Of a stretch of 64,000 nucleotides of DNA, positions 1-8,560 are shown piece by piece. The notes under the pieces are model-generated. The model ran no database searches. It saw only the letters and a list, made by a program, of their open reading frames with translations, and was not told the origin of the DNA. The DNA is taken from positions 1 to 64,000 of the forward strand of contig NZ_LXNG01000007.1 of NCBI RefSeq assembly GCF_001642575.1, in the 5' to 3' direction. The translations under genes and the position numbers were made by a program. The stretch comes from Xanthomonas floridensis (GTDB taxonomy: Bacteria; Pseudomonadota; Gammaproteobacteria; Xanthomonadales; Xanthomonadaceae). Positions within the stretch are counted from its first letter, which is position 1. Every line of letters begins with the position of its first letter.

Positions 1-146
1 TCAACCCGTCGCTGCGCGAGTTTTATCAACGCCTACGTGCCAAGGGCAAGGCTGGCAAGGTGGCTCTGGTGGCGGCCATGCGCAAGTTGCTGGTCATCCT
101 CAACGCCAAGATGCGGGATCAACTGGCGGCTGCCGCCACCAGTTGA
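1..146 (+). CDS. IS110-family transposase, C-terminal end (cut by window start)
   Basis: The reading frame starts at base 3 and ends at TGA 144-146, giving 47 residues (NPSLREFYQRLRAKGKAGK, then a VALVAAMRKLL stretch and a short Ala-rich end). This is the typical C-terminus of the helix-hairpin-helix (transposase 20) half of IS110-group enzymes, which make DEDD-type transposases and have no conventional terminal inverted repeats. Only the tail is visible, so intactness of the element cannot be judged. The IS end should lie shortly after the stop and before the ribosome-binding site of the next gene near 222; I cannot place it exactly. Confidence 0.75.
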   Translation, partial: NPSLREFYQRLRAKGKAGKVALVAAMRKLLVILNAKMRDQLAAAATS

Positions 147-232
147 TCAAGACAGTTGCTCTCCTGGGGGGAGAGGGGCTTGTAGTTTCTCCCTTGCGAG
201 GCCTGTCACTTGCCTTTGCTTGGAAGGATTCG

Positions 233-679
233 ATGCGCACACTGATGTCCATCAGCTGGCATGCTTGCGCGATGTCGACATCTCGCCGTTCAATGCCGCC
301 TCCATCTGCCAGGCCTGCCAGGCGAGTCGCCTCCGAGGGAGAGGCGTTGTCCGGCGAGCAGGCGCGGCTGCGAATTCTTCAGGTGATCCACGCGATTCCG
401 GCGGGCGAGGTCGCCGGTTACGGGGAAGTTGCTCAGCGCGCCGGCCTGCCGGGCCGTGCGCGGCTGGTGGCGCGCGTGCTCAGCGGCAACGATGACCCGC
501 AGCTGCCATGGCATCGGGTGCTGCGTAGCGATGGCCGGATCGCCTTTGCGCCTGACTCGCCCGGCTACGATAAGCAATGCCAGCGCCTGCGTGCCGAAGG
601 CGTGCCAGTGGTGCAGGGGCGCGTGCGGCGTGCCACGGCCGCGCAGCGGTTGGATGCGGCCGTGTGGGGACCTTCATAA
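233..679 (+). CDS. Alkyltransferase-like protein (ATL/MGMT family, PWHRV type)
   Basis: A single DNA-binding domain of the O6-alkylguanine-DNA alkyltransferase family. The motif that is PCHRV in true alkyltransferases reads PWHRV here, so the acceptor Cys is Trp. In the family such ATL proteins bind O6-alkylguanine, bend the DNA and hand the lesion to nucleotide excision repair rather than repairing it directly. Other hallmarks are the IPAGEVAGYGEVAQRAG helix-turn-helix and the ARLVARVLS segment. The start at 233 is chosen because GGAAGG lies 5 bases upstream; it gives 148 residues with a non-conserved N-terminal extension. ATGs at 272 and 293 would give the more usual family length, so the start is uncertain. 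The gene lies directly downstream of an IS110 tail, so its native promoter may have been replaced. Confidence 0.85.
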   Translation: MRTLMSISWHACAMSTSRRSMPPPSARPARRVASEGEALSGEQARLRILQVIHAIPAGEVAGYGEVAQRAGLPGRARLVARVLSGNDDPQLPWHRVLRSDGRIAFAPDSPGYDKQCQRLRAEGVPVVQGRVRRATAAQRLDAAVWGPS

Positions 680-719
680 GCCTGCCGTTATCATGGGCAG
701 CATTCCGAAGGATGCCGCC

Positions 720-1409
720 ATGCCTCAATTGCCGCCCGTCACCAAAGCATTATTGATCGCCAACATCGGCTTGTTCCTGCTGCAATGGGCGGTGGGCGAC
801 CTGGGCGCCGGCGTGCTGCCATCCGATAGCGTCCTGTCATGGCTGATGCTGTGGCCGCTGTCCAACGGCTTCGATGCGTTCTCGCCGGGCGCCAGTTTCA
901 TGCCATGGCAGTTGCTGACCTACGCCTTTCTGCATGGTGGCTTCAATCATCTGTTCTTCAACATGCTGGCGCTCTTCATGTTCGGTGCGCCGCTGGAGCA
1001 GACCTGGGGCCAGAAGCGCTTTCTGACCTATTACCTGGTGAGCGTGGCCGGCGCCGGTGTGTGCCAATTGCTGATGGCCTGGTTGACCCAGAGCGGTGCG
1101 CCGGTGGTCGGAGCATCCGGTGGTGTGTTCGGTCTGCTGCTGGCCTACGGCATGCTATTCCCCAATCAGCGCGTGATGCTGCTGTTCCCGCCGATCCCGA
1201 TGAAGGCCCGCACGTTCGTCATTGTGTTCGGTGCGATCGAATTGTTCCTGGGCGCAACCGGTTGGCAACCGGGCGTGGCGCATTTTGCGCATCTGGGCGG
1301 CATGCTGTTTGGCTGGTTGATGATCCGCTATTGGCGTGGCCAGCCGCCGTTCGGTGGTGGCAAGGGCGGCCGCAAAGGGCGCAAGCCGCCGCTGCGCGTG
1401 GTGCGTTGA
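720..1409 (+). CDS. Rhomboid family intramembrane serine protease
   Basis: A 229-residue polytopic membrane protein. The catalytic serine motif GASGG is present (Ser about 133), and the C-terminal HFAHLGG segment supplies the catalytic His (about 191). The HGGFNHLFFNM segment of the rhomboid L1/TM2 region is also clear. Rhomboids cleave substrates within or near transmembrane helices in the inner membrane. The C-terminal tail is basic (GGKGGRKGRK) and should lie in the cytoplasm. The start at 720 has GAAGGA 7 bases upstream; an in-frame ATG at 693 is the alternative. The substrate is unknown, and nothing in the neighbourhood points to one. Confidence 0.92.
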   Translation: MPQLPPVTKALLIANIGLFLLQWAVGDLGAGVLPSDSVLSWLMLWPLSNGFDAFSPGASFMPWQLLTYAFLHGGFNHLFFNMLALFMFGAPLEQTWGQKRFLTYYLVSVAGAGVCQLLMAWLTQSGAPVVGASGGVFGLLLAYGMLFPNQRVMLLFPPIPMKARTFVIVFGAIELFLGATGWQPGVAHFAHLGGMLFGWLMIRYWRGQPPFGGGKGGRKGRKPPLRVVR

Positions 1410-1562
1410 GGTGCCGGATGTGTTGCGTCCGGGGGAGCGGCTCCGGTCACGAAGAGGCCTATCGGTAATGCCTTAGCGCGGCCCGCGGCGCTCATGGAAT
1501 CGGTTGTGCTGGATTGGGCGGGACATCGGAAGGGCGGGTAAATGCATTCTCTGCATAACCCG

Positions 1563-1629
1563 GTAGGAGCTGCCCAGGCCGCGAAAAGGCCTTGCTGGTA
1601 ATGCCCATCGCGGCCTGGGCCGCTTCTAC
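1563..1629. repeat. Xanthomonadaceae intergenic palindrome (GTAGGAGC type), copy 1
   Basis: Imperfect inverted repeat: GTAGGAGCTGCCCAGGCC with GCGA on the left (1563-1584) pairs with TCGCGGCCTGGGC and CGCTTCTAC on the right (1608-1629). It can fold into a long hairpin with a loop of about 23 bases. REP-like elements with a GTAG start are common between genes in Xanthomonas and Stenotrophomonas. Confidence 0.7.
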
Positions 1630-1694
1630 ACGGTGGTTGGTTGGATTGCGCGTGACGTTGAACGTGTGTGGTTAGCGGGTGATCCGCATGCCCC

Positions 1695-1762
1695 GCAGGA
1701 GCGGCCCAAGCCGTCATGTGACTCTGTCGATATTGCCCGTCGCGGACGGGGCCGCTCCTACG
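1695..1762. repeat. Xanthomonadaceae intergenic palindrome (GTAGGAGCGGC type), copy 2
   Basis: Second copy of the same repeat type, 66 bases after the first. The left arm CAGGAGCGGCCCAAGCCG (from 1696) pairs with the right arm CGGACGGGGCCGCTCCT (ending near 1760). With copy 1 it fills most of the 425-base gap between the rhomboid gene and the first M13 peptidase. No gene is seen in this gap. Confidence 0.65.
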
Positions 1763-1782
1763 GAATTTCGCAGGCAAGGCAC

Positions 1783-1813
1783 AAAAAAAGAGCGCGGATT
1801 CCGCGCTCTTTTT
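1783..1813 (-). terminator. Rho-independent terminator for the first M13 gene (bidirectional)
   Basis: Stem AGAGCGCGG/CCGCGCTCT with an A-run on the left (1783-1789) and a T-run on the right (1809-1813). On the minus strand it sits about 20 bases after the stop of the M13 gene at 1835. The T-runs on both sides mean it could also stop plus-strand transcripts. Confidence 0.85.
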
Positions 1814-1834
1814 CATTGCCGCCAGCTGGGTGGA

Positions 1835-3847
1835 TCAGCGCCAGATCTTGATCTGGTCCGCGTCCACGCGCTGCATCGGCTGGCCGGCCTTGCAGCTGAA
1901 GGCCGCACCGAATTCCGGCAGGTTGGACAGCGGGCCATTGGTGCGCCACTGGCCCGGTGCGCGGATGTCGGCGCTGGCGCGCTGCACCGCTTCGTTCGGC
2001 GACAGCTGCTGTGCCCACAGGCCGGCCCATGCAGTGAAGAACGCCTGCTTGTCGGCCTCGTTGGCCGCCGGCTGCGCCTTGCTGAAGGCCTGCCAGGCCA
2101 GTTCGACGCCGGCCAGGTCGGCTAGGTTTTCTTCGGCGGTCTGCGCGCCGTTGACCTTGACGTTGGGCACGCCCGGGTACGGATAGGCGGCGAACTGGTT
2201 GGCGACCTTGCCGGTCAGCTGGGTCCAGCTGCTCTTTTCGGCCGGCGTCCACCAGCTGCGCAGCTCGCCCTTGGCGTCGACCAGCGCGCCCTTGGCATCG
2301 ATCGCACGGGTGAGTTCGTGCGCGACCAGCGCGCCGTAGGCGCCGTACTGGGCCGCCGGGGTGCTGCCGGTGCTCAGCACCGGTGCCTGCAAGACGGCGG
2401 CGGTGACGATCAGGCGGTTCTGCGCGATGTCGTAGGCCACCGCCGGCTGCTGCGGCAGCACGTCCCAGCGACGGTCCGCATTGCCCTTGCCGATGCGCTT
2501 CATCTCTTCGCGGTGACGCCAGGTCGAGGCGATCAGCATGTTGCCGCCGAAGCTGCCGCGGCCCATCGGCTGCACGGTGTAGTCCAGGTCGCGGCGCGGT
2601 GCGCCGACTTCGATCTTGGTCGCGGCCAGCTTGGCCTTGGCCTCGGCGATCACCTCACCGTTGCCCCAGCCGGTGCGCTCCAGCGCGGCCAGCTGCGCAT
2701 CGCGGACCTGGTCGGCGATGGCCTCGGCCTGGCGGCGGGTATCGCTGCTCAGGTAACGCGCCACGTATTCGCGGCCGAGCATCGGGCCGGCGGCCACATT
2801 GATCGCGTCCAGCACCTGCTGCCAGCGCTGCGGCGGCACGGCGTCGCCACGCAGCAGACGGCCGCGGAACTGGTATTCGGCATCGTGGAAGCTCTTGGAC
2901 AGGTAGGGCGCCATGGCATCGCCCACGCGCCAGCGCAGGTAGGCCTTCCACTGTTCCGGCTTGATGCTGACGATCATGCTGTCGAGCTGCTTGAACATGG
3001 CCGGGTCGGCCATCGACACGAGGTCGTCCTTGACGCCCTGCGCTTCCAGGAAATCGGCCAGGCGCAGGTTCTTGTACTGCTTGGTCAGTTCCTTGGTGGC
3101 GATCGGGGCGTAGTTGTTGAACGGGTTGTTGATCCCCTGCACCGACTGCGCGCTACGCGCCAATGCGGTTTCGATCTGCAGCACCGAAGCGGCATCGGCG
3201 TCGAGCTTGTCGGCGGCGGTGCCGGTCAGCGCCAGGATCTGCTTGACGTAGGCGCGGTAGCGGCCCATCAGCGCCTGCGTGTCGGCATCGGTGCGGGTGT
3301 AGAACGCCGGGTCGGGCAGGCCCATGCCGCCCTGCATGAAGTAGCCGATATGGCGGTCCAGCGCCTTCAGGTCCACGTCCGGGCCGAAGTTGAAACCGAC
3401 CGGGATGCCGACCTGATGCAGCGCGGCGATCGAAGCGGGCACGTCCTTGGCCTTCTTGATCGCGTCGATGCGCGACAGCAAGGGGGCGATCGGGTTGGAG
3501 CCGTCCTTTTCCACCGCCGCCTCATCCAGGCCGCTGGCCCAGAAATCGCCGAGCAGCTTCTGCACGTTGCCTTGCGGCGCCTTCATCGATGCGTCCAGCA
3601 GCTCGCGTTGCTGCTGCAGGGCACGCTCGGACAGCTGGCCCAGGGCGGTGACGGCACCGGCCTGCGGCACCGGGTTGGCCTTGAGCCAGCCGGCGTTGGC
3701 GTAGTCGTAGAAATCGGTGCAGGCCGCAGACACGGCCGGCGCCTTGGGGGCTGCCTTCTTCTTGCGAGCGGCGTCGGCGTCGGGAGCGGACAGCAGCGTG
3801 ATCAGGCTGAAGCCAAGAGCGAGGGCAAGCGGGCGAATGGTGGGCAT
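1835..3847 (-). CDS. M13-family metallopeptidase homologue, probably catalytically inactive
   Basis: A 670-residue neprilysin/PepO-family protein with a Sec signal peptide (MPTIRPLALALGFSLITLLS...DADA) and no lipobox cysteine. The fold is recognisable: DFYDYANAGW near the N-terminus, VAHELTRAID at the zinc site, EENLADLAG, and the C-terminal SNLPEFGAAFSCKAGQPM. The catalytic residues are not kept. The zinc motif is HELTR, not HExxH (His510, Glu511, Arg514). The usual NAYY substrate-binding motif reads VAYD. The DPHxP histidine that stabilises the transition state is Arg629 (DIRAP). The third zinc ligand Glu573 remains. Both Arg codons (CGT, CGC) are one transition from His. The two neighbouring paralogues keep all these residues. 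I infer a non-catalytic periplasmic paralogue, perhaps binding peptides. Orthologues with intact HExxH would change that reading. Confidence 0.88.
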   Translation of the reverse strand: MPTIRPLALALGFSLITLLSAPDADAARKKKAAPKAPAVSAACTDFYDYANAGWLKANPVPQAGAVTALGQLSERALQQQRELLDASMKAPQGNVQKLLGDFWASGLDEAAVEKDGSNPIAPLLSRIDAIKKAKDVPASIAALHQVGIPVGFNFGPDVDLKALDRHIGYFMQGGMGLPDPAFYTRTDADTQALMGRYRAYVKQILALTGTAADKLDADAASVLQIETALARSAQSVQGINNPFNNYAPIATKELTKQYKNLRLADFLEAQGVKDDLVSMADPAMFKQLDSMIVSIKPEQWKAYLRWRVGDAMAPYLSKSFHDAEYQFRGRLLRGDAVPPQRWQQVLDAINVAAGPMLGREYVARYLSSDTRRQAEAIADQVRDAQLAALERTGWGNGEVIAEAKAKLAATKIEVGAPRRDLDYTVQPMGRGSFGGNMLIASTWRHREEMKRIGKGNADRRWDVLPQQPAVAYDIAQNRLIVTAAVLQAPVLSTGSTPAAQYGAYGALVAHELTRAIDAKGALVDAKGELRSWWTPAEKSSWTQLTGKVANQFAAYPYPGVPNVKVNGAQTAEENLADLAGVELAWQAFSKAQPAANEADKQAFFTAWAGLWAQQLSPNEAVQRASADIRAPGQWRTNGPLSNLPEFGAAFSCKAGQPMQRVDADQIKIWR

Positions 3848-3959
3848 CGAGAAGAAGGGTGGCCAGAGTAAAGTCGGCGGAGTTTAGCAAGGCCGCGCCT
3901 CGCGCAGGCGGGCAGACGCCGCCGTTCGTCATCGGTACCGGCCGTCTGCATGAATGCGA

Positions 3960-3981
3960 CAGGCCCGCGTGCGCGGGCCTG
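3960..3981 (-). terminator. GC hairpin between M13 genes (possible terminator)
   Basis: The inverted repeat CAGGCCCGCG/CGCGGGCCTG with a 2-base loop lies about 50 bases after the stop of the 4032-6131 gene on the minus strand. There is no T-run, so termination is uncertain. It may instead be a stabilising 3' hairpin. Confidence 0.4.
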
Positions 3982-4031
3982 TGCGTCCTGCCACTGTGCT
4001 GGAAGCGCTTGCAGCCGCTGGCTGCGCGGAC

Positions 4032-6131
4032 TTACCAGATCACGACCCGGTCCTTCTCTGGCCGCACCATCGCATCGCCCGGCTTGCAGGCGAATGCGCT
4101 GGCGAACTGCGGCATGTTCGAAGGCGGCGCAATGGCGCGCAGCTTGCTGGGCGCGTGCGGGTCCGAGGCCAGGTAGACCATCTGCTGCTGTTCGCGTACG
4201 CGTTGACGCCAGCTGCGCGCAAACGCCAGAAAGAACCGTTGATCGGGGCTGTAGCCGTCGATCGCCTTTGCCCGCTCGGGATGCTGATGCAGGGCGGTCT
4301 GCAGCGCGTCGTAGGCCACGTTGGTGCCACCCAGGTCGGCGATATTTTCGCCCAGGGTGAGCTTGCCGTTGACGTGCAGCGTCGGGTGTTTGGGTAGTGG
4401 GGTGTAGGCATCGAACTGGTCGACCAGCTGCGCGCTGCGCTGCTCGAACTTGCGTCGATCCTCGGCCGTCCACCAGTTGACGTTGTTGCCTGCACCATCG
4501 AACTGGCTGCCCTGGTCGTCGAACCCATGTGTCGCTTCGTGACCGATCACCGCGCCGATGCCGCCGTAGTTCAACGCATCGTCGGCGCTGGCGTCAAAGT
4601 ACGGCGGTTGCAGGATCGCCGCGGGGAAATTGATGGAATTGGTGCTGGGGTCGTAATACGCGTTGACCGTCTGCGGGGTCATCTGCCAGCGTTTGCGGTC
4701 AGTCGGTTTGCCGATCTGCGCGATGTCGTAGCGATAGTTGAACTTGGCCGCGGCCTGCAGATTGCGGTAATACGCGCCGGGGACGATCTCCAATCCGGAC
4801 CAGTCGCGCCAGGCATCCGGATAGCCGATCTTGGGCAGGAAGGTGTTCCACTTGGCGATGGCCTTGGCCTTGGTTTCCGCGCTCATCCAGTCGACGTTTT
4901 CGATGCGCGTCTTGAGCGCGGCGCGAACGTTGTCCACCAGTTCGCTGGCGCGCTGCTTGGCCTCGGGCGTAAACACCTTGGCGACGTAGAGTTGACCCAC
5001 GCCTTCGCCCATTGCGCCATTGACCGCGCGCAGGACGCGCTTCCAGCGTGGCAGTTGCTCTGGCTGCCCGGAGAGGGTCTTGCCGTAGAAAGCAAAGCGA
5101 TTGTCGACGAATGCCTTGCTGAGTTGCGCGGCTGCCTCATCAATCGCATGGAAGCGCAGGTAAGCCTGCCACTGCGCGATCGGCGCAGTGGCCAGTTCAT
5201 GATCGAACGCAGCGAAAAAGCGCGGCTGCGCCAACGAGAAGCCCTTGCCGACGTCCACGCCCTGGGTGGCGAAGAAGTCTTTCCACGGAAAGTGCGGCGT
5301 GAGCTTGTCCGCCTCGGCGAGACTGACCAGGCGATACTGGTTTTTCGGCTCACGCGCCTCCACCGGCTTCATCGACGCGGCAGCCAGACGTGTTTCGAGT
5401 GCCAGCACATCGTTTGCCTGCGTCTTGGCCACGTCGGCAGAACTGCCGGTGAGTTCGAACGACCTGGCGATGTAGGCCAGATAGGCGGCGCGGATGGATG
5501 CGTGCTCGGCGTCGGTGTAGTAGTCCTTGGTTGGAAGGCCCAGGCCGCTTTCCTGGGTAAACGCAATCTGCATGTCGGCATTGTGGAAGTCTGCGCCGGC
5601 CCCGAATCCGAACACCTGTCCATCGCCTTCGCCATGGCGGCTGATGATGTAACCGGCGACATCCTTGCCCGACTTCAATGCGGCAATGGCGTCCAGTTGT
5701 GGCTGGATCGGCTGGGCGCCTGCCGCTTCGATGGCAGCTTCGTCCATGCCGGTGGCATAGAGCGTTCCGATTTTTTGCTCCAGCGGATTTGCAGCTTTGC
5801 CTGGCTGTGCGGCCGTTTCGACAATGTTGCGCTGAATGGTCATGCTTTTTTCGGTCAGGATCTCGTCCACGCCCCAACTGGTGCGATCGGGCGGAATCGG
5901 ATTGGCGTTCGCCCATTTGCCGTTGACGAATTCGTCGAGGTTCTGGCAGGCGCTGGCTGCTGGGCCGAGTTCGCTGATGTCGAACGCAGGCGTTGCCGGC
6001 GTCGCAGGGGCAGCCGCAGGTGTCCGGGGTGAGGCGTTTGCCTGCGTGCCGGTGTCCTCGGCGTTGCGCTTGCAGCCTGTCAGGGCCACAACCAGGGCAA
6101 AGGCGAGCGTGGAAGTCTTGAGCAATGGCAT
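4032..6131 (-). CDS. M13-family metallopeptidase, lipoprotein
   Basis: A 699-residue zinc endopeptidase of the neprilysin/PepO family. The start at 6131 begins a lipoprotein signal (MPLLKTSTLAFALVVALTGC; lipobox LTGC), so the enzyme should be anchored to a membrane and face the periplasm. All family residues are present: NAYYDP, HEATHGFDDQG (His531, Glu532, His535), GENIADLGG for the third zinc ligand, DPHAP for the catalytic His, and the closing CKPGDAM. The mature N-terminus carries an Ala/Pro/Thr-rich linker. The frame stays open upstream to 6866, but that stretch lies over the next gene's 3' end and does not look coding. Substrates are probably oligopeptides. It is the middle of three tandem paralogues, each with its own spacer, so the cluster looks like a local duplication rather than one operon. 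Confidence 0.93.
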   Translation of the reverse strand: MPLLKTSTLAFALVVALTGCKRNAEDTGTQANASPRTPAAAPATPATPAFDISELGPAASACQNLDEFVNGKWANANPIPPDRTSWGVDEILTEKSMTIQRNIVETAAQPGKAANPLEQKIGTLYATGMDEAAIEAAGAQPIQPQLDAIAALKSGKDVAGYIISRHGEGDGQVFGFGAGADFHNADMQIAFTQESGLGLPTKDYYTDAEHASIRAAYLAYIARSFELTGSSADVAKTQANDVLALETRLAAASMKPVEAREPKNQYRLVSLAEADKLTPHFPWKDFFATQGVDVGKGFSLAQPRFFAAFDHELATAPIAQWQAYLRFHAIDEAAAQLSKAFVDNRFAFYGKTLSGQPEQLPRWKRVLRAVNGAMGEGVGQLYVAKVFTPEAKQRASELVDNVRAALKTRIENVDWMSAETKAKAIAKWNTFLPKIGYPDAWRDWSGLEIVPGAYYRNLQAAAKFNYRYDIAQIGKPTDRKRWQMTPQTVNAYYDPSTNSINFPAAILQPPYFDASADDALNYGGIGAVIGHEATHGFDDQGSQFDGAGNNVNWWTAEDRRKFEQRSAQLVDQFDAYTPLPKHPTLHVNGKLTLGENIADLGGTNVAYDALQTALHQHPERAKAIDGYSPDQRFFLAFARSWRQRVREQQQMVYLASDPHAPSKLRAIAPPSNMPQFASAFACKPGDAMVRPEKDRVVIW

Positions 6132-6378
6132 GAACGTCAGCCGCAGTGAGGGGCAAGGACGCTGAGCATAAGCGGGCGCGAGCTTGCCTGCGCACGCGTT
6201 GAGCTTTGTTGAGGCTTGTGTGCCGCTACCGTTATGCATGCAGTCCCAGTGGTGTGCAGTGTGCGGCGGGGGCGGCGTTCGGATGCCTGCGGCGTTGGTT
6301 GAACTGCTGTGACTCGAAACGAATGTGGCTCGCCAGCGTGATTCGCCTGCCGAGCAGAAGAACGATCCGAAGAATCCC

Positions 6379-6413
6379 AAAAAAAACGGGCGACGATCTT
6401 GCGATCGCCGCCC
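6379..6413 (-). terminator. Rho-independent terminator after the third M13 gene
   Basis: On the minus strand a GC stem (CGGGCG and CGATC pairing with GATCG and CGCCCG, 6387-6413) is followed by a T-run (A-run 6379-6386 on the plus strand). It lies about 25 bases after the stop at 6437. Confidence 0.85.
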
Positions 6414-6436
6414 GCCTGATTTACCGCAATGTGCAA

Positions 6437-8560
6437 TTACCAGATCACGACCTGCTGATCGCCCTGGCGCACCATCGCATCGCCCGGCTTGCACGAGAAC
6501 GCGGCGGCAAAGGCCGGCATGTTCGACGGCGCACCGATGGCGCGGAAGTTGGCCGGGGCATGCGGGTCGGTCTTCAGGCGCACCACCAGTTCTTCCGGGG
6601 TGAAGTTGCGGCGCCACACCGTGGCCCAGTTGAGGAAGAAGCGCTGGTCGCGGGTGATGCCGTCGGTCTTGGGGTCGTCCTTGCCCGCGGTGGCGGTCTT
6701 CATCGCGTCGTAAGCGGTGTTGAGGCCGCCCAGGTCGGCGATGTTCTCGCCCAGGGTCAGGTCGCCCTTGACCTTGTCGCCCGCCGGCGTGCGGTAGCCG
6801 TCGAACTGCGCCACCAGCTTGCCGGTGCGCGCCTTGAACGCGTCCAGGTCCTTCTGCGTCCACCAACCCGGATCGGGGATGAAGTTGCCGTCGGCACCGA
6901 AGCGGCTGCCCTGATCGTCGTAACCGTGGGTCATTTCATGGCCGATCACCGCACCGATGCCGCCGTAGTTCATTTCCTCCGGCGCATTCGGGTCGAAGAA
7001 CGGCGGCTGCAGGATCGCGGCCGGGAACACGATCTCGTTCTGCAACGGGTTGTAGTACGCGTTGACCGTCTGCGGGCTCATGCCCCATTCGGTCTTGTCC
7101 ACCGGCTTGCCGATCTTGGACAGGTTCCACTTGTAGTTGAACTCCTGCGCGGCCAGCACGTTGCCCAGGTAGCTGTCGCGGCTGGTGGCAAGGCCGTTCC
7201 ACTCGCGCCACTTGTCCGGGAAGCCGATCTTGGGCGTGAAGCTTTCCCATTTGGCAATCGCCTTGGCCTTGGTCTCCGGGCTCATCCAGTCCAGCTTTTC
7301 GATGCGCGCCTTCAATGCGGTGCGCAGGTTGCTCACCAGTGTTTCCATCTTGGCCTTGGAATCGGCAGGAAAGGCGACCTTGACGTACATCTGGCCCAGC
7401 GTCTCGCCAGCCTGGCCATTGATGGTGGCCAGCACGCGCTTCCAGCGCGGCTTGATTTCCTTCTGGCCGCGCATGGTCTTGTTGTAGAACGCGAAGTTCT
7501 CATCCACGAACGGCTGGCTCAGGAACGGCGAGGCGCCATCGACGGTGTGGAAGCGCAGGTAAGCGCGCCAGATCGCCGGGTCGGTATCGGCGATCATCTT
7601 GCTCACTTCCTGGTGGAAGGCCGGGATTGCCAGCGAGAACATCTCCGGCGTGGCCACACCCTGCGACTTGAAGAACTCGGTCCACGACCAGTTCGGGGTC
7701 AGCTTGTCGGCCTCGGCCGGGGTGACCGGGTTGTAGGCCAGCTTGGCGTCGCGCGACATTTCGGTGCTGGTCTTGGAGACCTTGGCCAGGCGGGTCTCGA
7801 ACGCGACCACTTGCTTGGCCTGCGCGGCGGCATCGGCCGCGGCCACGCCGGACAGCTCCAGCACCTTGGCGATATGCGCCTGGTAGGCCTCCAGCTTGGC
7901 CTTGTTGCCGGCACTGGTGTAGTACTCCGGGTCCGGCAGGCCCAGCCCGCCCTGCATCGCGTAAGCGATGTTCTGGCTGGACTTGTTGAAGTCCGCCTCG
8001 GCGCCGAAGCTGAAGAGATCGTTATTACCCTTGGCGGCGCTGCTGCGCAGGTAGTCCACCAACTTGGCCTGGTCGCTGATGGCGTCAATGGCGGCCAGTT
8101 CCGGCTTCAGCGGCTCGATGCCCTGGGCATTGATCTTGGCTTCGTCCATGCCGGTGGACCACAGGTCGCCGACGATCTTTTCCACGCCGGTGGCGCCGGT
8201 ATCGGCGGCGGCCTGTTCGGCCAGCTGCTGCTGGATCGCGTTGGAGCGCTCGTCGAGCATCTCGAACGCGCCCCAGCTGGTGCGATCGCCCGGCACCGGG
8301 TTGGCCGCCAGGAACTTGGCGTTGGCGTAGGCGTTTAGGTCGGTGCAGGCGTTGCCGTTGGCGTCCAGATCGGCCGCGGTGAAGCGGTTCACGGCCGGCA
8401 GCTTGCTCTGGTCCAGGGTCAGGGTCTTGGGTGCGGCAGGCGCGGCCGCTGCGGTATCGCCAGCCGGGGCCGCAGGTGCGGCGTCGTCGGATTTCTTGCA
8501 ACCGCTCAGCGCGGCCGCCACGGCCAGGGTCAGCGTCAATAGATGAGGTGTTCGAATCAC
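6437..8560 (-). CDS. M13-family metallopeptidase, lipoprotein
   Basis: A 707-residue zinc endopeptidase of the neprilysin/PepO family. The start is GTG at 8560, chosen because GGAG lies 5 bases upstream and the protein then opens with a lipoprotein signal (MIRTPHLLTLTLAVAAALSGC; lipobox LSGC). An Asp/Ala-rich linker follows. Catalytic motifs are intact: NAYYNP, HEMTHGYDDQG (His541, Glu542, His545), GENIADLGG, DPHAP and the closing CKPGDAM. It is first in transcription order of three paralogues and, with the middle one, should be an active membrane-anchored periplasmic peptidase. Transcription ends at the hairpin at 6379-6413. Confidence 0.93.
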   Translation of the reverse strand: MIRTPHLLTLTLAVAAALSGCKKSDDAAPAAPAGDTAAAAPAAPKTLTLDQSKLPAVNRFTAADLDANGNACTDLNAYANAKFLAANPVPGDRTSWGAFEMLDERSNAIQQQLAEQAAADTGATGVEKIVGDLWSTGMDEAKINAQGIEPLKPELAAIDAISDQAKLVDYLRSSAAKGNNDLFSFGAEADFNKSSQNIAYAMQGGLGLPDPEYYTSAGNKAKLEAYQAHIAKVLELSGVAAADAAAQAKQVVAFETRLAKVSKTSTEMSRDAKLAYNPVTPAEADKLTPNWSWTEFFKSQGVATPEMFSLAIPAFHQEVSKMIADTDPAIWRAYLRFHTVDGASPFLSQPFVDENFAFYNKTMRGQKEIKPRWKRVLATINGQAGETLGQMYVKVAFPADSKAKMETLVSNLRTALKARIEKLDWMSPETKAKAIAKWESFTPKIGFPDKWREWNGLATSRDSYLGNVLAAQEFNYKWNLSKIGKPVDKTEWGMSPQTVNAYYNPLQNEIVFPAAILQPPFFDPNAPEEMNYGGIGAVIGHEMTHGYDDQGSRFGADGNFIPDPGWWTQKDLDAFKARTGKLVAQFDGYRTPAGDKVKGDLTLGENIADLGGLNTAYDAMKTATAGKDDPKTDGITRDQRFFLNWATVWRRNFTPEELVVRLKTDPHAPANFRAIGAPSNMPAFAAAFSCKPGDAMVRQGDQQVVIW

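Noticed and set aside
6132..6866. In-frame upstream extension of the middle M13 gene, giving a 944-residue product
   Set aside because: The extra part is Arg/Gly/Pro-rich, overlaps the 3' end of the next M13 gene in another frame, and precedes a clear lipoprotein signal peptide. It is a GC-driven open frame.
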